DNA of 49,474 bases from assembly GCF_900113125.1 (NCBI RefSeq), contig NZ_FOOG01000030.1, forward strand, positions 1 to 49,474, written 5' to 3'. Positions 15,700-23,600 of this stretch are shown one piece after another. The stretch comes from Halobacillus alkaliphilus. GTDB lineage: Bacteria; Bacillota; Bacilli; Bacillales; Halobacillaceae. Position 1 is the stretch's first letter, and each line of letters begins with the position of its first letter. Position numbers and translations under genes: made by a program. The notes under the pieces are model-generated. The model made no database searches. It was not told the DNA's origin and was given only the letters and a program-made list of their open reading frames with translations.

Positions 15700-16644
15700 A
15701 TGAGCAAAATTTATGTGCTCCACGAGAACGATGAGTGGACCGATCACTTAACCGAACGTTTGGAAGAATTAGAGCTGCCATTTGAATTATGGCATCTGGA
15801 TCAAGGTACATTAGATTTAACAGAAGAGCCGCCGGAAGGCATTTTCTATAATCGGATCAGTGCATCCTCTCATACGAGAAACCACCGCTATGCTCCTGAA
15901 TTTACAGGGGCGGTCCTTTCCTGGCTGGAACGCCATGGTAGAACGGTCGTAAATGGAACATCAGCGCTGAACCTTGAAATAAGTAAAGTGAATCAATACA
16001 TGGCACTTAACCAACAAGGGATCCGCACTCCAAAAACCATCTCCGCGGTTGGAAAAGAGAATATTTTACAAGCGGCAGATAAGCTCGGAATGAATTCATT
16101 TATCACAAAGCATAACCGCGCTGGTAAGGGACAGGGTGTGCAGCTGTTTCATTCTAAAGAAGCACTTCAGGAGTATGTTGAAGGTCCTGGGTTTGAAGAG
16201 CCTGTTGATGGAATCAAATTAATTCAACAATATATTGAGGCACCTGAGCCATACATCGTACGTCATGAGTTCGTGAACGGGAAGTTTCTCTATGGAGTGA
16301 AAGTGGACACATCCGAAGGTTTTGAATTGTGCCCGGCTGATGCGTGCTCGATTGAGGACCAATTCTGCCCGACCGATGCAGAGAAATCACAGGAAAAAGC
16401 AAAATTTGAAATTCTCGACAATTACCGCCCTGCGATTATTGACGACTTCGAAGCTTTTCTGCAGTCTAATAATGTCCAAGTGGCCGCTATCGAAGCTATT
16501 CAAGATCAAGAAGGTAACTTATACGCTTACGATGTGAACACGAATACGAATTATAATTCCGATGCAGAAGAAAAAGCCGGCGTATACGGAATGCTTGAGC
16601 TTGCTAAGTATTTAGGGAGCCTGCTGGATCCAGTACGCGTTTAA
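15700..16644 (+). CDS. ATP-grasp (RimK-like) ligase, substrate unknown
   Basis: This 314-residue protein has an N-terminal pre-ATP-grasp domain (MSKIYVLHENDEWTDHLTERLEELELPFELWHLD) and then an ATP-grasp core. Recognisable parts are NQYMALNQQGIRTPKTI (helix of the A domain), FITKHNRAGKGQGVQLFHS (ATP-binding lysine and glycine loop), PYIVRHEFVNGKFLYGVKV and the metal-binding YAYDVNTNTNYN near the C-terminus, where the Asp and Asn ligands sit. Enzymes of this fold join a carboxylate to an amine or thiol with ATP. It is closest in style to RimK/glutamate ligases, but the substrate is not apparent. It has its own terminator. The A-rich sequence before 15700 is its leader. Confidence 0.8.
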   Translation: MSKIYVLHENDEWTDHLTERLEELELPFELWHLDQGTLDLTEEPPEGIFYNRISASSHTRNHRYAPEFTGAVLSWLERHGRTVVNGTSALNLEISKVNQYMALNQQGIRTPKTISAVGKENILQAADKLGMNSFITKHNRAGKGQGVQLFHSKEALQEYVEGPGFEEPVDGIKLIQQYIEAPEPYIVRHEFVNGKFLYGVKVDTSEGFELCPADACSIEDQFCPTDAEKSQEKAKFEILDNYRPAIIDDFEAFLQSNNVQVAAIEAIQDQEGNLYAYDVNTNTNYNSDAEEKAGVYGMLELAKYLGSLLDPVRV

Positions 16645-16649
16645 TAAAG

Positions 16650-16681
16650 AAAGCCATTTTCCTCAGCGGAAAATGGCTTTT
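16650..16681. terminator. Terminator after ATP-grasp gene
   Basis: GCCATTTTCC (16653-16662) pairs with GGAAAATGGC (16668-16677) and is followed by TTTTCT. It could also serve the convergent oxidoreductase gene ending at 16698. Confidence 0.85.
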
Positions 16682-16697
16682 CTAAATAGAGATTAGT

Positions 16698-17756
16698 TTA
16701 ATGGCGTTTACTTAACCAGAGAACTCCTGATTTAGCAAGCCTTGGTAGTACTCCGGTCATCGGTTTTTGCAGCATGTTGCCAAATCCATCATTCTTACCA
16801 AGAGAACCTAAGGCACCTTTTAGTTTAACCTCGCCAGGAGGCTCCGGCACACGGCTTTTAAGAAAGGCCAATATGACTTCCGCTACTTTCTCACCTTGCT
16901 GCCCTGCTAATTGAGCGCTTGGAGAGTGTTCGGCAGATGCGCAGTCCCCGATCACGTAAACATTTTGGTGGCTTGGAACTTGGTAATAATCATTTACAAT
17001 AACCTTATGTTGAACATCTTTATCAAAAGGGAGCTCTCTAACCAGGTAATTCGGCTGAACACCTGCTGTCCAGACCGTAACATCATTCATATAGCAAAGA
17101 CCGTTATTACATACACCGTCTCGTTCAACGTATTCCACATTTGCGTTGTGAATGACCTCCACATCGTGTTCATGGAACCATTTTTCTACATACTTCTGGA
17201 TTTTATGGTCGAATGCTTTTAGTACCGTTTCACCACGATCGAGTAAACGAATGTTTAAATCAGAACGGCTTTCACGTACTTCAGAAGCCACTTCGATACC
17301 GCTTAATCCCGCTCCGACAATCGTCACTTTACCGTAAGCTCCCAAATTATTAATGGAGTAGCCGGCACTTCTGGCTTGGGAAAAAGATTGTACACTTTCG
17401 GTAAACTCCCGGGCGCCTTCAATTCCGTGATAGTTGTCCTCACATCCAAGTCCGATTACAAGATAATCATAGTCGATGTCATAGGCGAAGTTTTTCATTA
17501 GAACCTTTTCGTTTTCCACATCAATTTTTTCGATCTCGTCGAATACATACTCCACTTGATCATGTTCTGGAAAATCCACCCGGGCATGACGATCTGATTC
17601 AGTACCCGCCGCGATCGTGTAAAATTCTGTTTTTAGTGAATGGTAGGGGTTACGGTCAACGACAACGATATGTACATCTTTTGGTAAATCATCTAAAAGA
17701 CCATGTAATATATTGAGACCACCGTATCCGCCGCCTAATATGACTAACCGTTTCAT
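16698..17756 (-). CDS. yutJ: NDH-2-like FAD-dependent NAD(P) oxidoreductase (YutJ-like)
   Basis: This 352-residue flavoprotein has the type II NADH dehydrogenase fold. The N-terminal FAD site is LVILGGGYGGLNILHGL, the NADH site is VTIVGAGLSGIEVASEV near residue 143, and the FAD-anchoring GD motif is VYVIGDCASAEHSPSAQLAGQQG near 272. The active-site loop WTAGVQPN precedes it. The length and the ending GVLPRLAKSGVLWLSKRH resemble Bacillus YutJ, which lacks the longer C-terminal membrane helix of Ndh. It likely moves electrons from NAD(P)H to a quinone or other acceptor. Start ATG 17756 has GGTGGTG upstream. The yutJ name is by recall of similarity, not searched. Confidence 0.75.
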   Translation of the reverse strand: MKRLVILGGGYGGLNILHGLLDDLPKDVHIVVVDRNPYHSLKTEFYTIAAGTESDRHARVDFPEHDQVEYVFDEIEKIDVENEKVLMKNFAYDIDYDYLVIGLGCEDNYHGIEGAREFTESVQSFSQARSAGYSINNLGAYGKVTIVGAGLSGIEVASEVRESRSDLNIRLLDRGETVLKAFDHKIQKYVEKWFHEHDVEVIHNANVEYVERDGVCNNGLCYMNDVTVWTAGVQPNYLVRELPFDKDVQHKVIVNDYYQVPSHQNVYVIGDCASAEHSPSAQLAGQQGEKVAEVILAFLKSRVPEPPGEVKLKGALGSLGKNDGFGNMLQKPMTGVLPRLAKSGVLWLSKRH

Positions 17757-18014
17757 GCATCAACACCACCTTTTTAAATTCATTCTCAGCTGCTCACGTT
17801 TAGGTGCAACACCGATTTATGTCGAAAACGCTTACGGTTTTCTTACTATATTTAAGATTATCAAAATTCTATCGGAAAAACTAGAAGAAGTGAGCAATTC
17901 GTGACAAGTTTCACGAGTTCCTCTTATTTTGCGAAGATCACTCTTAAATATCATAATAAATAGTAGAGCTGTTAAATCACCGTATAGCCTATTACAGATA
18001 AGCTCCCATTATTT

Positions 18015-18573
18015 GAAGACTCGATTCCGAGACATTTGTTGAGCGGAAGGTCCTCCGGGGGACGATTCACTTTCCGTGGGCATGTGCTGAGCCTCTTCAG
18101 GGCTTCGCCTTCCGGGGTCTCACCGATCATGTTCTTCCCACAGGAGTCTTCATCGTCCCCCTACGGACCTTGCTAAATAGGGAGCTCGAAATCCTCTTCA
18201 AAGATACCTGATAAATGAAGATCGTTAACCTGGGAGCGATGTTAAATTTCTAACGTATTCAATGTGATAAATAAACCCGCTATATAAGCATTTAAGGATG
18301 ATTCAGGACGCTTACTTCTCTTATAAAGGGGACCGTATTACCCGGTATTGGCTGGGTGGCAAAGGAAACAAGAAGACTCCCGCGGGAGAGGGAGCTAGGC
18401 GTGACCCCACAAGGAGTGAAGCGACCGAGGAAGGCTCATGGTAAAAGGAGGATCGACTAAGGTCGCCACGTCCTGTGGCAACGTCGAACGACCCTGCGTC
18501 GTGCAGGGCCGTGGAAAGCGAGCCGGTCCCTGGAGCCCCTTTCTCCACACAATATCTCGAAACTGAGTCTTTC
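18015..18573. repeat. Full copy of palindromic repeat element, about 559 bp
   Basis: The left (B-type) end GAAGACTCGATTCCGAGA is an imperfect inverted copy of the right (A-type) end ATCTCGAAACTGAGTCTTTC. The left half matches the reverse complement of 45120-45363, including the segments AGGGCTTCGCCTTCCGGGGTC and CCACAGGAGTCTTC; the right half matches bases 1-153. The only long frames inside (such as 18321-18575 minus) are GC-rich by-products. The remaining bases of 17757-18741 show nothing else firm. Confidence 0.85.
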
Positions 18574-18741
18574 ACAATCCGGACTTTTGGTGGAAGAGGT
18601 TCTTCTTAAAATCAATAATAACTTCTTTTAAAATAGCAAGATTAGATTAGTCCTTGAGTCAGATGGAGTGCAAATGTCTTTATGGCAGGGAGAAGAAAAT
18701 GGTAAGGTAATTACATAAATCAGCGTAGAAAGGAATTCTGC

Positions 18742-19809
18742 ATGAAACACGTACATAGTGACATTATACAATTTCGGGGAAGTCATTATAATTTTGGCTA
18801 TTATCAGGGTGAGTTATTAAGAAATTCATGGTCTGTTAAAAATAGAGAAAAGCAATGGAAAGTGAGAAAACCTCGTTTTACCGTAGAAGAACAAGAGGTG
18901 AAAGAAGCCATCATGCGTTTTGCTCCAGGCATATGGGATGAACTTCTTGGACTTAGAGATGCTCTCGGCTGGTCGATGGAACGTATTATGAAGGAGTTTG
19001 GCGGCTATCGAGTAGACTACAAACGGTCCGGCTGTTCCATCATGACGGGGGAAGGTTATTTCATTCGAAATTATGACTATATGCCAAAAACCTATGAAGG
19101 ACGTTACTCTCTTTTTCAGCCTTCAGACCAAGGTTACGCCATTATTGGACCGACTCAAAGAATTACAGGACGCATGGACGGCATGAATGAAAAAGGACTG
19201 GTACTCGGCTATAATTTTATGCACCGGAAACGTCCGGGAGATGGATTTATATGCTGTGCAATCGGCCGGATGATACTCGAATCCTGCTCCAGTGTTGAAG
19301 AAGCGGTGGGTATGCTTAAAGAAATTCCACACCGTCATTCATTCAGCTATACCGTTTTTGACCGGAGCAATCAAACGTTCGTGGTAGAAGCATCACCTAG
19401 AGGAGTAGAGGTGAGACAGTCGAATGTTTGTACCAATCACTTTGAAATTTTGACCAAAGAAAATCGGAATCATCTTGTTGATTCTAAGAAGCGGGAAAGT
19501 GCGATCAATACAAACCGTAGTTCCTTGCAGAATGCGGAAGAAGCGTTTGAGTTCATGAATGGAACTACAAGAGGCGTGTTTTCCAAACTATACAGCAGCT
19601 GGGCCGGTACCATTCATACGGCAGGGTACCTTCCACAGGAAATGAAAGCCTGGTTTTCACTTGGAGGAGACCAGCCGCCAGTAGAGTTTGACTTTAATCA
19701 ATGGCTGCGCGGGGAAGACATCCATCAGGAAAAGATTAGAGGAATTGTCGATACGGATATTCCGTTCGCCCATATGGAAGATGGGGCTTACTGGACAGGT
19801 AAAAAATAA
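18742..19809 (+). CDS. C45-family Ntn acyltransferase/amidase-like protein
   Basis: This 355-residue protein of the acyl-CoA:6-aminopenicillanate acyltransferase (C45) family has a probable autocatalytic nucleophile Cys98 in KRSGCSIMTGEGYFIRNYDYMP; the GCS and NxD pattern is the Ntn-hydrolase signature. The N-terminus IIQFRGSHYNFGYYQGELL resembles other Bacillus members. GRMDGMNEKGLVLGYNF and YTVFDRSNQTFVVEASPRGVEVR are later core strands. Such enzymes cleave or transfer acyl amides; in bacilli the natural substrate is generally unknown. The start has AAAGGA nearby. It is monocistronic with a clear terminator. Confidence 0.75.
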   Translation: MKHVHSDIIQFRGSHYNFGYYQGELLRNSWSVKNREKQWKVRKPRFTVEEQEVKEAIMRFAPGIWDELLGLRDALGWSMERIMKEFGGYRVDYKRSGCSIMTGEGYFIRNYDYMPKTYEGRYSLFQPSDQGYAIIGPTQRITGRMDGMNEKGLVLGYNFMHRKRPGDGFICCAIGRMILESCSSVEEAVGMLKEIPHRHSFSYTVFDRSNQTFVVEASPRGVEVRQSNVCTNHFEILTKENRNHLVDSKKRESAINTNRSSLQNAEEAFEFMNGTTRGVFSKLYSSWAGTIHTAGYLPQEMKAWFSLGGDQPPVEFDFNQWLRGEDIHQEKIRGIVDTDIPFAHMEDGAYWTGKK

Positions 19810-19811
19810 GG

Positions 19812-19845
19812 AAAACCTTCTGCTTACATGAGCAGAAGGTTTTTT
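19812..19845 (+). terminator. Terminator after C45-type gene
   Basis: AAAACCTTCTGCT (19812-19824) pairs with AGCAGAAGGTTTT (from 19831), six-base loop, followed by a T-run. Confidence 0.9.
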
Positions 19846-19895
19846 ATAATATCTTCATCCGCTAAACTTAAAGAAAGTAAAAAAGGAGAGAATTT

Positions 19896-20561
19896 ATGAA
19901 GAATGTAATCGTTTCCTGGAGTGGAGGTAAGGACAGCTCCCTTGCTCTGTTTAAAATGCTGAATGACCCAAATATTAAAGTGAATGGTTTATTTTCCACC
20001 GTTTCTTCTGAAAGCGACCGCCTGCCGATGCATGAAGTTAAGCGAACCTGGCTTACTAGGCAGGCGGAAGCGATTGGTCTGCCTCACTACGAATTAGAAT
20101 TGCCTTCACATGCTTCGAATGAAATTTATGAAAGAGAGCTCCATAACCAGTTTGAGCAGTTTGAAAAACAAGGAGTTCAGTCCATCGTGTATGCTGATCT
20201 ATTCCTTGATGATATAAAGAACTACCGTGATGAACTACTGAAAAGGATGGGAGTGCAGGGTGTTTACCCACTCTGGGGTATGAATTCTGTTGAAATCGCG
20301 CATGATTTTCTAAGGCGAGGGTTCAAGGCAGTGATTACGACGGTAGATACAGATCAGCTTTCTGGAGAGCTTGTGGGTCATATGTACAATGAAGATTTCT
20401 TAAGACAGCTTCCAGCATCCGTGGATCCTTGCGGTGAATATGGAGAATTTCACACATTTGTTTTCGACGGACCTATCTTTAATCAACCGATCTCTATAAA
20501 AACTGGGGATTCTTTTTCGACTATGAATGAGAGGTTTGTTCATATAGAGCTGAATGAATAA
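19896..20561 (+). CDS. PP-loop ATP pyrophosphatase, Dph6-related (DUF71)
   Basis: This 221-residue protein starts with the PP-loop VSWSGGKDSSLALFKM, binding ATP for adenylation. It then has the family segments VKRTWLTRQAEAIGLPHYELEL, VYADLFLDDIKNYRDELLKRMGVQGVYPLWG and CGEYGEFHTFVFDGPIF (the ending motif of diphthine-ammonia ligase-like proteins). In archaea and eukaryotes relatives amidate diphthine; bacteria lack diphthamide, so the bacterial role is open. The start ATG has AAAAAGGAGAG upstream. It stands alone. Confidence 0.82.
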   Translation: MKNVIVSWSGGKDSSLALFKMLNDPNIKVNGLFSTVSSESDRLPMHEVKRTWLTRQAEAIGLPHYELELPSHASNEIYERELHNQFEQFEKQGVQSIVYADLFLDDIKNYRDELLKRMGVQGVYPLWGMNSVEIAHDFLRRGFKAVITTVDTDQLSGELVGHMYNEDFLRQLPASVDPCGEYGEFHTFVFDGPIFNQPISIKTGDSFSTMNERFVHIELNE

Positions 20562-20723
20562 TTTAACCAAGTCTTATGAATGGCCAGCCTTCTAACATTC
20601 TTGCCTTCATTAAACGGTTTGGTTTGTCCTCTTGTTTTATCATTGTTAGAAGAATAGCGGTATATAAATTATGGTAGGATGGTAATGATATCAGTTATTA
20701 ATAATTTTATTATGGAGGTTACT

Positions 20724-21503
20724 ATGGAAGATTTATTAAAAATGACAGGCAAGAATGTAGTGATCATGGGTGTAGCGAATAACCGGAGTTTGGCCTGGGG
20801 TGTCGCCCAGTCCCTTTATAAAGCAGGGGCAAACCTCATCTTTACATATAGAAAAGATCGTTCCTATACAAAGCTAAAGAAGCTGCTGGATGAGAATGAA
20901 ATGGCAGCGGCAGCGGTCGTTCCCTGTGATGTAAATAATGATGAAAGCATCCAGGAAGCCTTTCAGGCGATTGGAGAAAAAGTAGACTGTATTCACGGGG
21001 TGGTACACTCCATTGCTTTCGCACACGCGGAGGACTTAAAAGGTGAATTTCTGAATACTTCAAGAAGCGGGTTTGCCTTTGCTCAGGATACAAGCGCCTA
21101 TTCGCTAATTGCTGTAGCAAAAGCAGCTCATCCTTATATGAAAGAAGGTGGCGCGATAACAGCAATGAGCTATCTCGGAGCTGAACGTGTAGTAGAAGGA
21201 TACAATGTAATGGGAGTGGCAAAAGCATCGCTCGAATCTACTGTAAAATATTTAGCCGCAGATTTAGGAAAGCATAACATCCGTGTGAACGCTCTTTCAG
21301 CGGGCGCGATCCGTACTCTTGCAGCAAAAGGAGTCCCTTCATTTAATGAAATACTCCACAAGATTGAAGACACTGCGCCGCTTCGCAAAAATGTAACCAA
21401 GGAAGAAGTTGGAGATATGACGCTTGCCATGATGAGCCATCTTTCTAGAGGGGTTACAGGTGAAATTGTATATGTAGATTCAGGTTATAACATACTTGGA
21501 TAG
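20724..21503 (+). CDS. fabI: Enoyl-[acyl-carrier-protein] reductase FabI
   Basis: This 259-residue SDR enzyme has the enoyl-ACP reductase glycine pattern MGVANNRSLAWG near residues 15-26 and the catalytic pair Tyr160 and Lys167 spaced six apart (EGYNVMGVAKASLE). It also shows VHSIAFA, DTSAYSL and the C-terminal GEIVYVDSGYNILG. It reduces trans-2-enoyl-ACP with NAD(P)H in the last step of fatty-acid elongation, and triclosan-type inhibitors bind this protein family. ATG 20724 is chosen from ATGGAGGTTACT seven bases before; an upstream in-frame ATG at 20679 has no site. It is monocistronic with a clear terminator. Confidence 0.93.
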   Translation: MEDLLKMTGKNVVIMGVANNRSLAWGVAQSLYKAGANLIFTYRKDRSYTKLKKLLDENEMAAAAVVPCDVNNDESIQEAFQAIGEKVDCIHGVVHSIAFAHAEDLKGEFLNTSRSGFAFAQDTSAYSLIAVAKAAHPYMKEGGAITAMSYLGAERVVEGYNVMGVAKASLESTVKYLAADLGKHNIRVNALSAGAIRTLAAKGVPSFNEILHKIEDTAPLRKNVTKEEVGDMTLAMMSHLSRGVTGEIVYVDSGYNILG

Positions 21504-21506
21504 CTT

Positions 21507-21543
21507 AAAAAAGTCCGATTCTCCATTGAGAATCGGACTTTTT
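21507..21543 (+). terminator. Terminator after fabI
   Basis: AAGTCCGATTCTC and GAGAATCGGACTT form a perfect stem with a four-base loop (CATT), flanked by A-runs and T-runs. Confidence 0.92.
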
Positions 21544-21680
21544 ATGTTTTAGATTTTTTAAGATTCAAAGGAAGTTATTTATTGGAAATAAAACGTTTCA
21601 TACTTCTAATTTAGGGAAAGAAAGCATTAGACAAGGAAATAAGACGCAGGACAAAAAGTACAGAATGGAGGATCAGTAAG

Positions 21681-23057
21681 ATGCAAAAACAACAGACCAT
21701 TATTGAAGAATCTCTAAAAGCTTTAATGGAAGATGAATCGTTCCTGCCTGATCTCCAGGCTCAGACACGTGAACAGGCTTTTAAATCACTGGTAGCTTTA
21801 CTATCCACCCCAAATCATATACATAAATCCTTTTTGAGGGTGTCGCTGGATGATAACACGATCGTTCGTATTCCAGCATTCCGTGTCCAGCATAGTGATA
21901 CAGTGGGACCTTATAAAGGTGGAGTTCGATTCCACGAATCCGTAAATGAAGGAGAAGTGTCGAATCTGGCCAAGCTGATGACATTGAAAAATGCACTCCA
22001 TGAGCTTCCTTTTGGCGGCGGAAAAGGCGGCGTGGTTATCAAACCTCAGGAGTACAATATTAGAGAGCTTAATCTGATCTGTAAGAAATATGTGCAGTAT
22101 TTTGATGATATCCTAGGTCCAGATAAAGACATTCCCGCCCCGGATGTAGGCACAGGAGAAAGAGAAATGGATTGGATGATGGGTGAATTCAAAAACATTC
22201 ATCCTGGTCAACCATACCGCAACAGTTTTACAGGAAAGAGTGTAGTTAACGGTGGATCACTGGGAAGACGTGAAGCTACCGGCAAAGGGGTTTACTTCAC
22301 ATTCCGTTATATGATGCACAACTTTTTAAATGAAAATAAAAAGTGGTTGTCCGAAACCGATAACGTTTTTGCAAATACGGCTTTAACTCATCATGATCGA
22401 AAGCTGAGCGTGGCCGTACAAGGATTTGGTAATTTGGGTTCTGTCGCAGCCCTTGAGGCTTATCAGTGCGATTATCTTCAGAACAAAATTGTAGCGGTCA
22501 GCGACCACAATGTCATGCTTTACAATAATGATGGACTTGATATACCTGCCCTCATCAAGTTCACTGAAGAATCAGATGGAGAACTTCCAACAACGGAAGA
22601 AGAACTGGAAGAGCATGAAGTTAAAGCAGAGATCAGAGAGCGTGATGAACTGCTGGAATTGGATTGTGACGTTCTACTGCTTGCTGCCCTTGAGGATCAA
22701 ATTCACGAAGAGAACATGGACCGGATACAGGCTTCCATGATAATAGAAGGCGCAAACGGTCCGATTACCGAAGATGCTGATCGATACCTTGCTGACAAAG
22801 GTGTATTAATCGTACCGGATATTCTTGCGAACGCCGGCGGGGTCATTGTTTCATACTATGAATGGATTCAGGGACGTGAGGCGCAATTCATGACAGAGGA
22901 CCAGGTTTATGAGCGTTTATTTGATAAAATGAAATATACAATGGATACGATCTTACCGCAGTTCTTTGGGGACCCATTTCCGCTTAGGCAGAATTGCTAC
23001 ATTCACTCGGTCATGAAATTATCCACCATTATGTACCGTCAAGGAAAACTGTATTAA
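21681..23057 (+). CDS. NAD(P)-dependent glutamate dehydrogenase
   Basis: This 458-residue Glu/Leu/Phe/Val dehydrogenase has the substrate loop GPYKGGVRFHESVNEGEV, the catalytic-lysine motif LPFGGGKGGVVIKP (Lys115), the active-site aspartate in DIPAPDVGTGEREMDWM, and the dinucleotide site VQGFGNLGSVAALE at 246-259. EGANGPITEDAD supports glutamate specificity. It interconverts glutamate with 2-oxoglutarate plus ammonia. It is about 35 residues longer than Bacillus RocG (424); an insertion around residues 215-241 (FLNENKKWLSETDNVFANTA...) accounts for much of it. The start follows AATGGAGGATC. It ends in a terminator. Confidence 0.9.
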   Translation: MQKQQTIIEESLKALMEDESFLPDLQAQTREQAFKSLVALLSTPNHIHKSFLRVSLDDNTIVRIPAFRVQHSDTVGPYKGGVRFHESVNEGEVSNLAKLMTLKNALHELPFGGGKGGVVIKPQEYNIRELNLICKKYVQYFDDILGPDKDIPAPDVGTGEREMDWMMGEFKNIHPGQPYRNSFTGKSVVNGGSLGRREATGKGVYFTFRYMMHNFLNENKKWLSETDNVFANTALTHHDRKLSVAVQGFGNLGSVAALEAYQCDYLQNKIVAVSDHNVMLYNNDGLDIPALIKFTEESDGELPTTEEELEEHEVKAEIRERDELLELDCDVLLLAALEDQIHEENMDRIQASMIIEGANGPITEDADRYLADKGVLIVPDILANAGGVIVSYYEWIQGREAQFMTEDQVYERLFDKMKYTMDTILPQFFGDPFPLRQNCYIHSVMKLSTIMYRQGKLY

Positions 23058-23066
23058 TGAATCAAT

Positions 23067-23096
23067 AAAAACCAGCCACATTTTTGGCTGGTTTTT
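23067..23096 (+). terminator. Terminator after glutamate dehydrogenase
   Basis: AAAAACCAGCCA (23067-23078) pairs with TGGCTGGTTTTT (23085-23096), short loop. The rest of the gap to 23600 holds no clear gene; a 43-codon frame at 23361-23492 is poorly supported. Confidence 0.9.
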
Positions 23097-23600
23097 ATTT
23101 TGAACTTTTTAAATTAAACTTCCACAAAAATAAATGAGTGGATGGTTACCCTTCGTAGGTTCAATTAGGGCCTTCACCTATAGCAAGGTGATTGATTTAA
23201 AAATCGAAGGTTCCTTTCTCTCTCAGATTGCTGCCATCAGCAATTCTGCCTATGCCTAAGTCCACGAATCCCCTCTTCTACAATTGAGAACTTATCTAGT
23301 AAACTATAGATTTATCAGGGCTGTTCATCCTAATAGTTGATGATTTAAAGACAAGGAGGTATGGAAGTTAGGGTTGACGAAGATACAACTGAAAATAGAA
23401 AAAGGAAACCAAATCAATGGTTAATTCGTATAAAGGGTAACGGGCTTTGCATCACTGCCGGATTATTTTTTGAAGCAGGCAGGACCGACTAGGATATACA
23501 GTGGCGTGCAAATCAATTATAGTTAGATTAACAGCATCTGTACTTGCATTCAGGAATACAAGGGGAACACAAGTACAGGTCAATGATAAGGGGGAGAAAG

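Noticed and set aside
17822-17835. cre-like box CGAAAACGCTTACG upstream of yutJ-like gene
   Set aside because: Both edge bases mismatch the consensus, and no promoter context supports it.
18321-18575. 84-residue minus-strand frame inside the repeat
   Set aside because: It lies within the palindromic element, lacks a ribosome site and is rich in Ser/Pro/Ala from GC-rich hairpins. It is a by-product of the repeat.
21585-21602. Possible cre or palindrome ahead of the glutamate dehydrogenase gene
   Set aside because: The match fails at several fixed positions (AAAACGTTTCAT), so I do not call a site.
23361-23492. 43-codon plus-strand frame after AAGGAGGT
   Set aside because: The ribosome site is only one base from the ATG, and the sequence shows no recognisable motif. 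The UPF0182 start is better placed at 23601.
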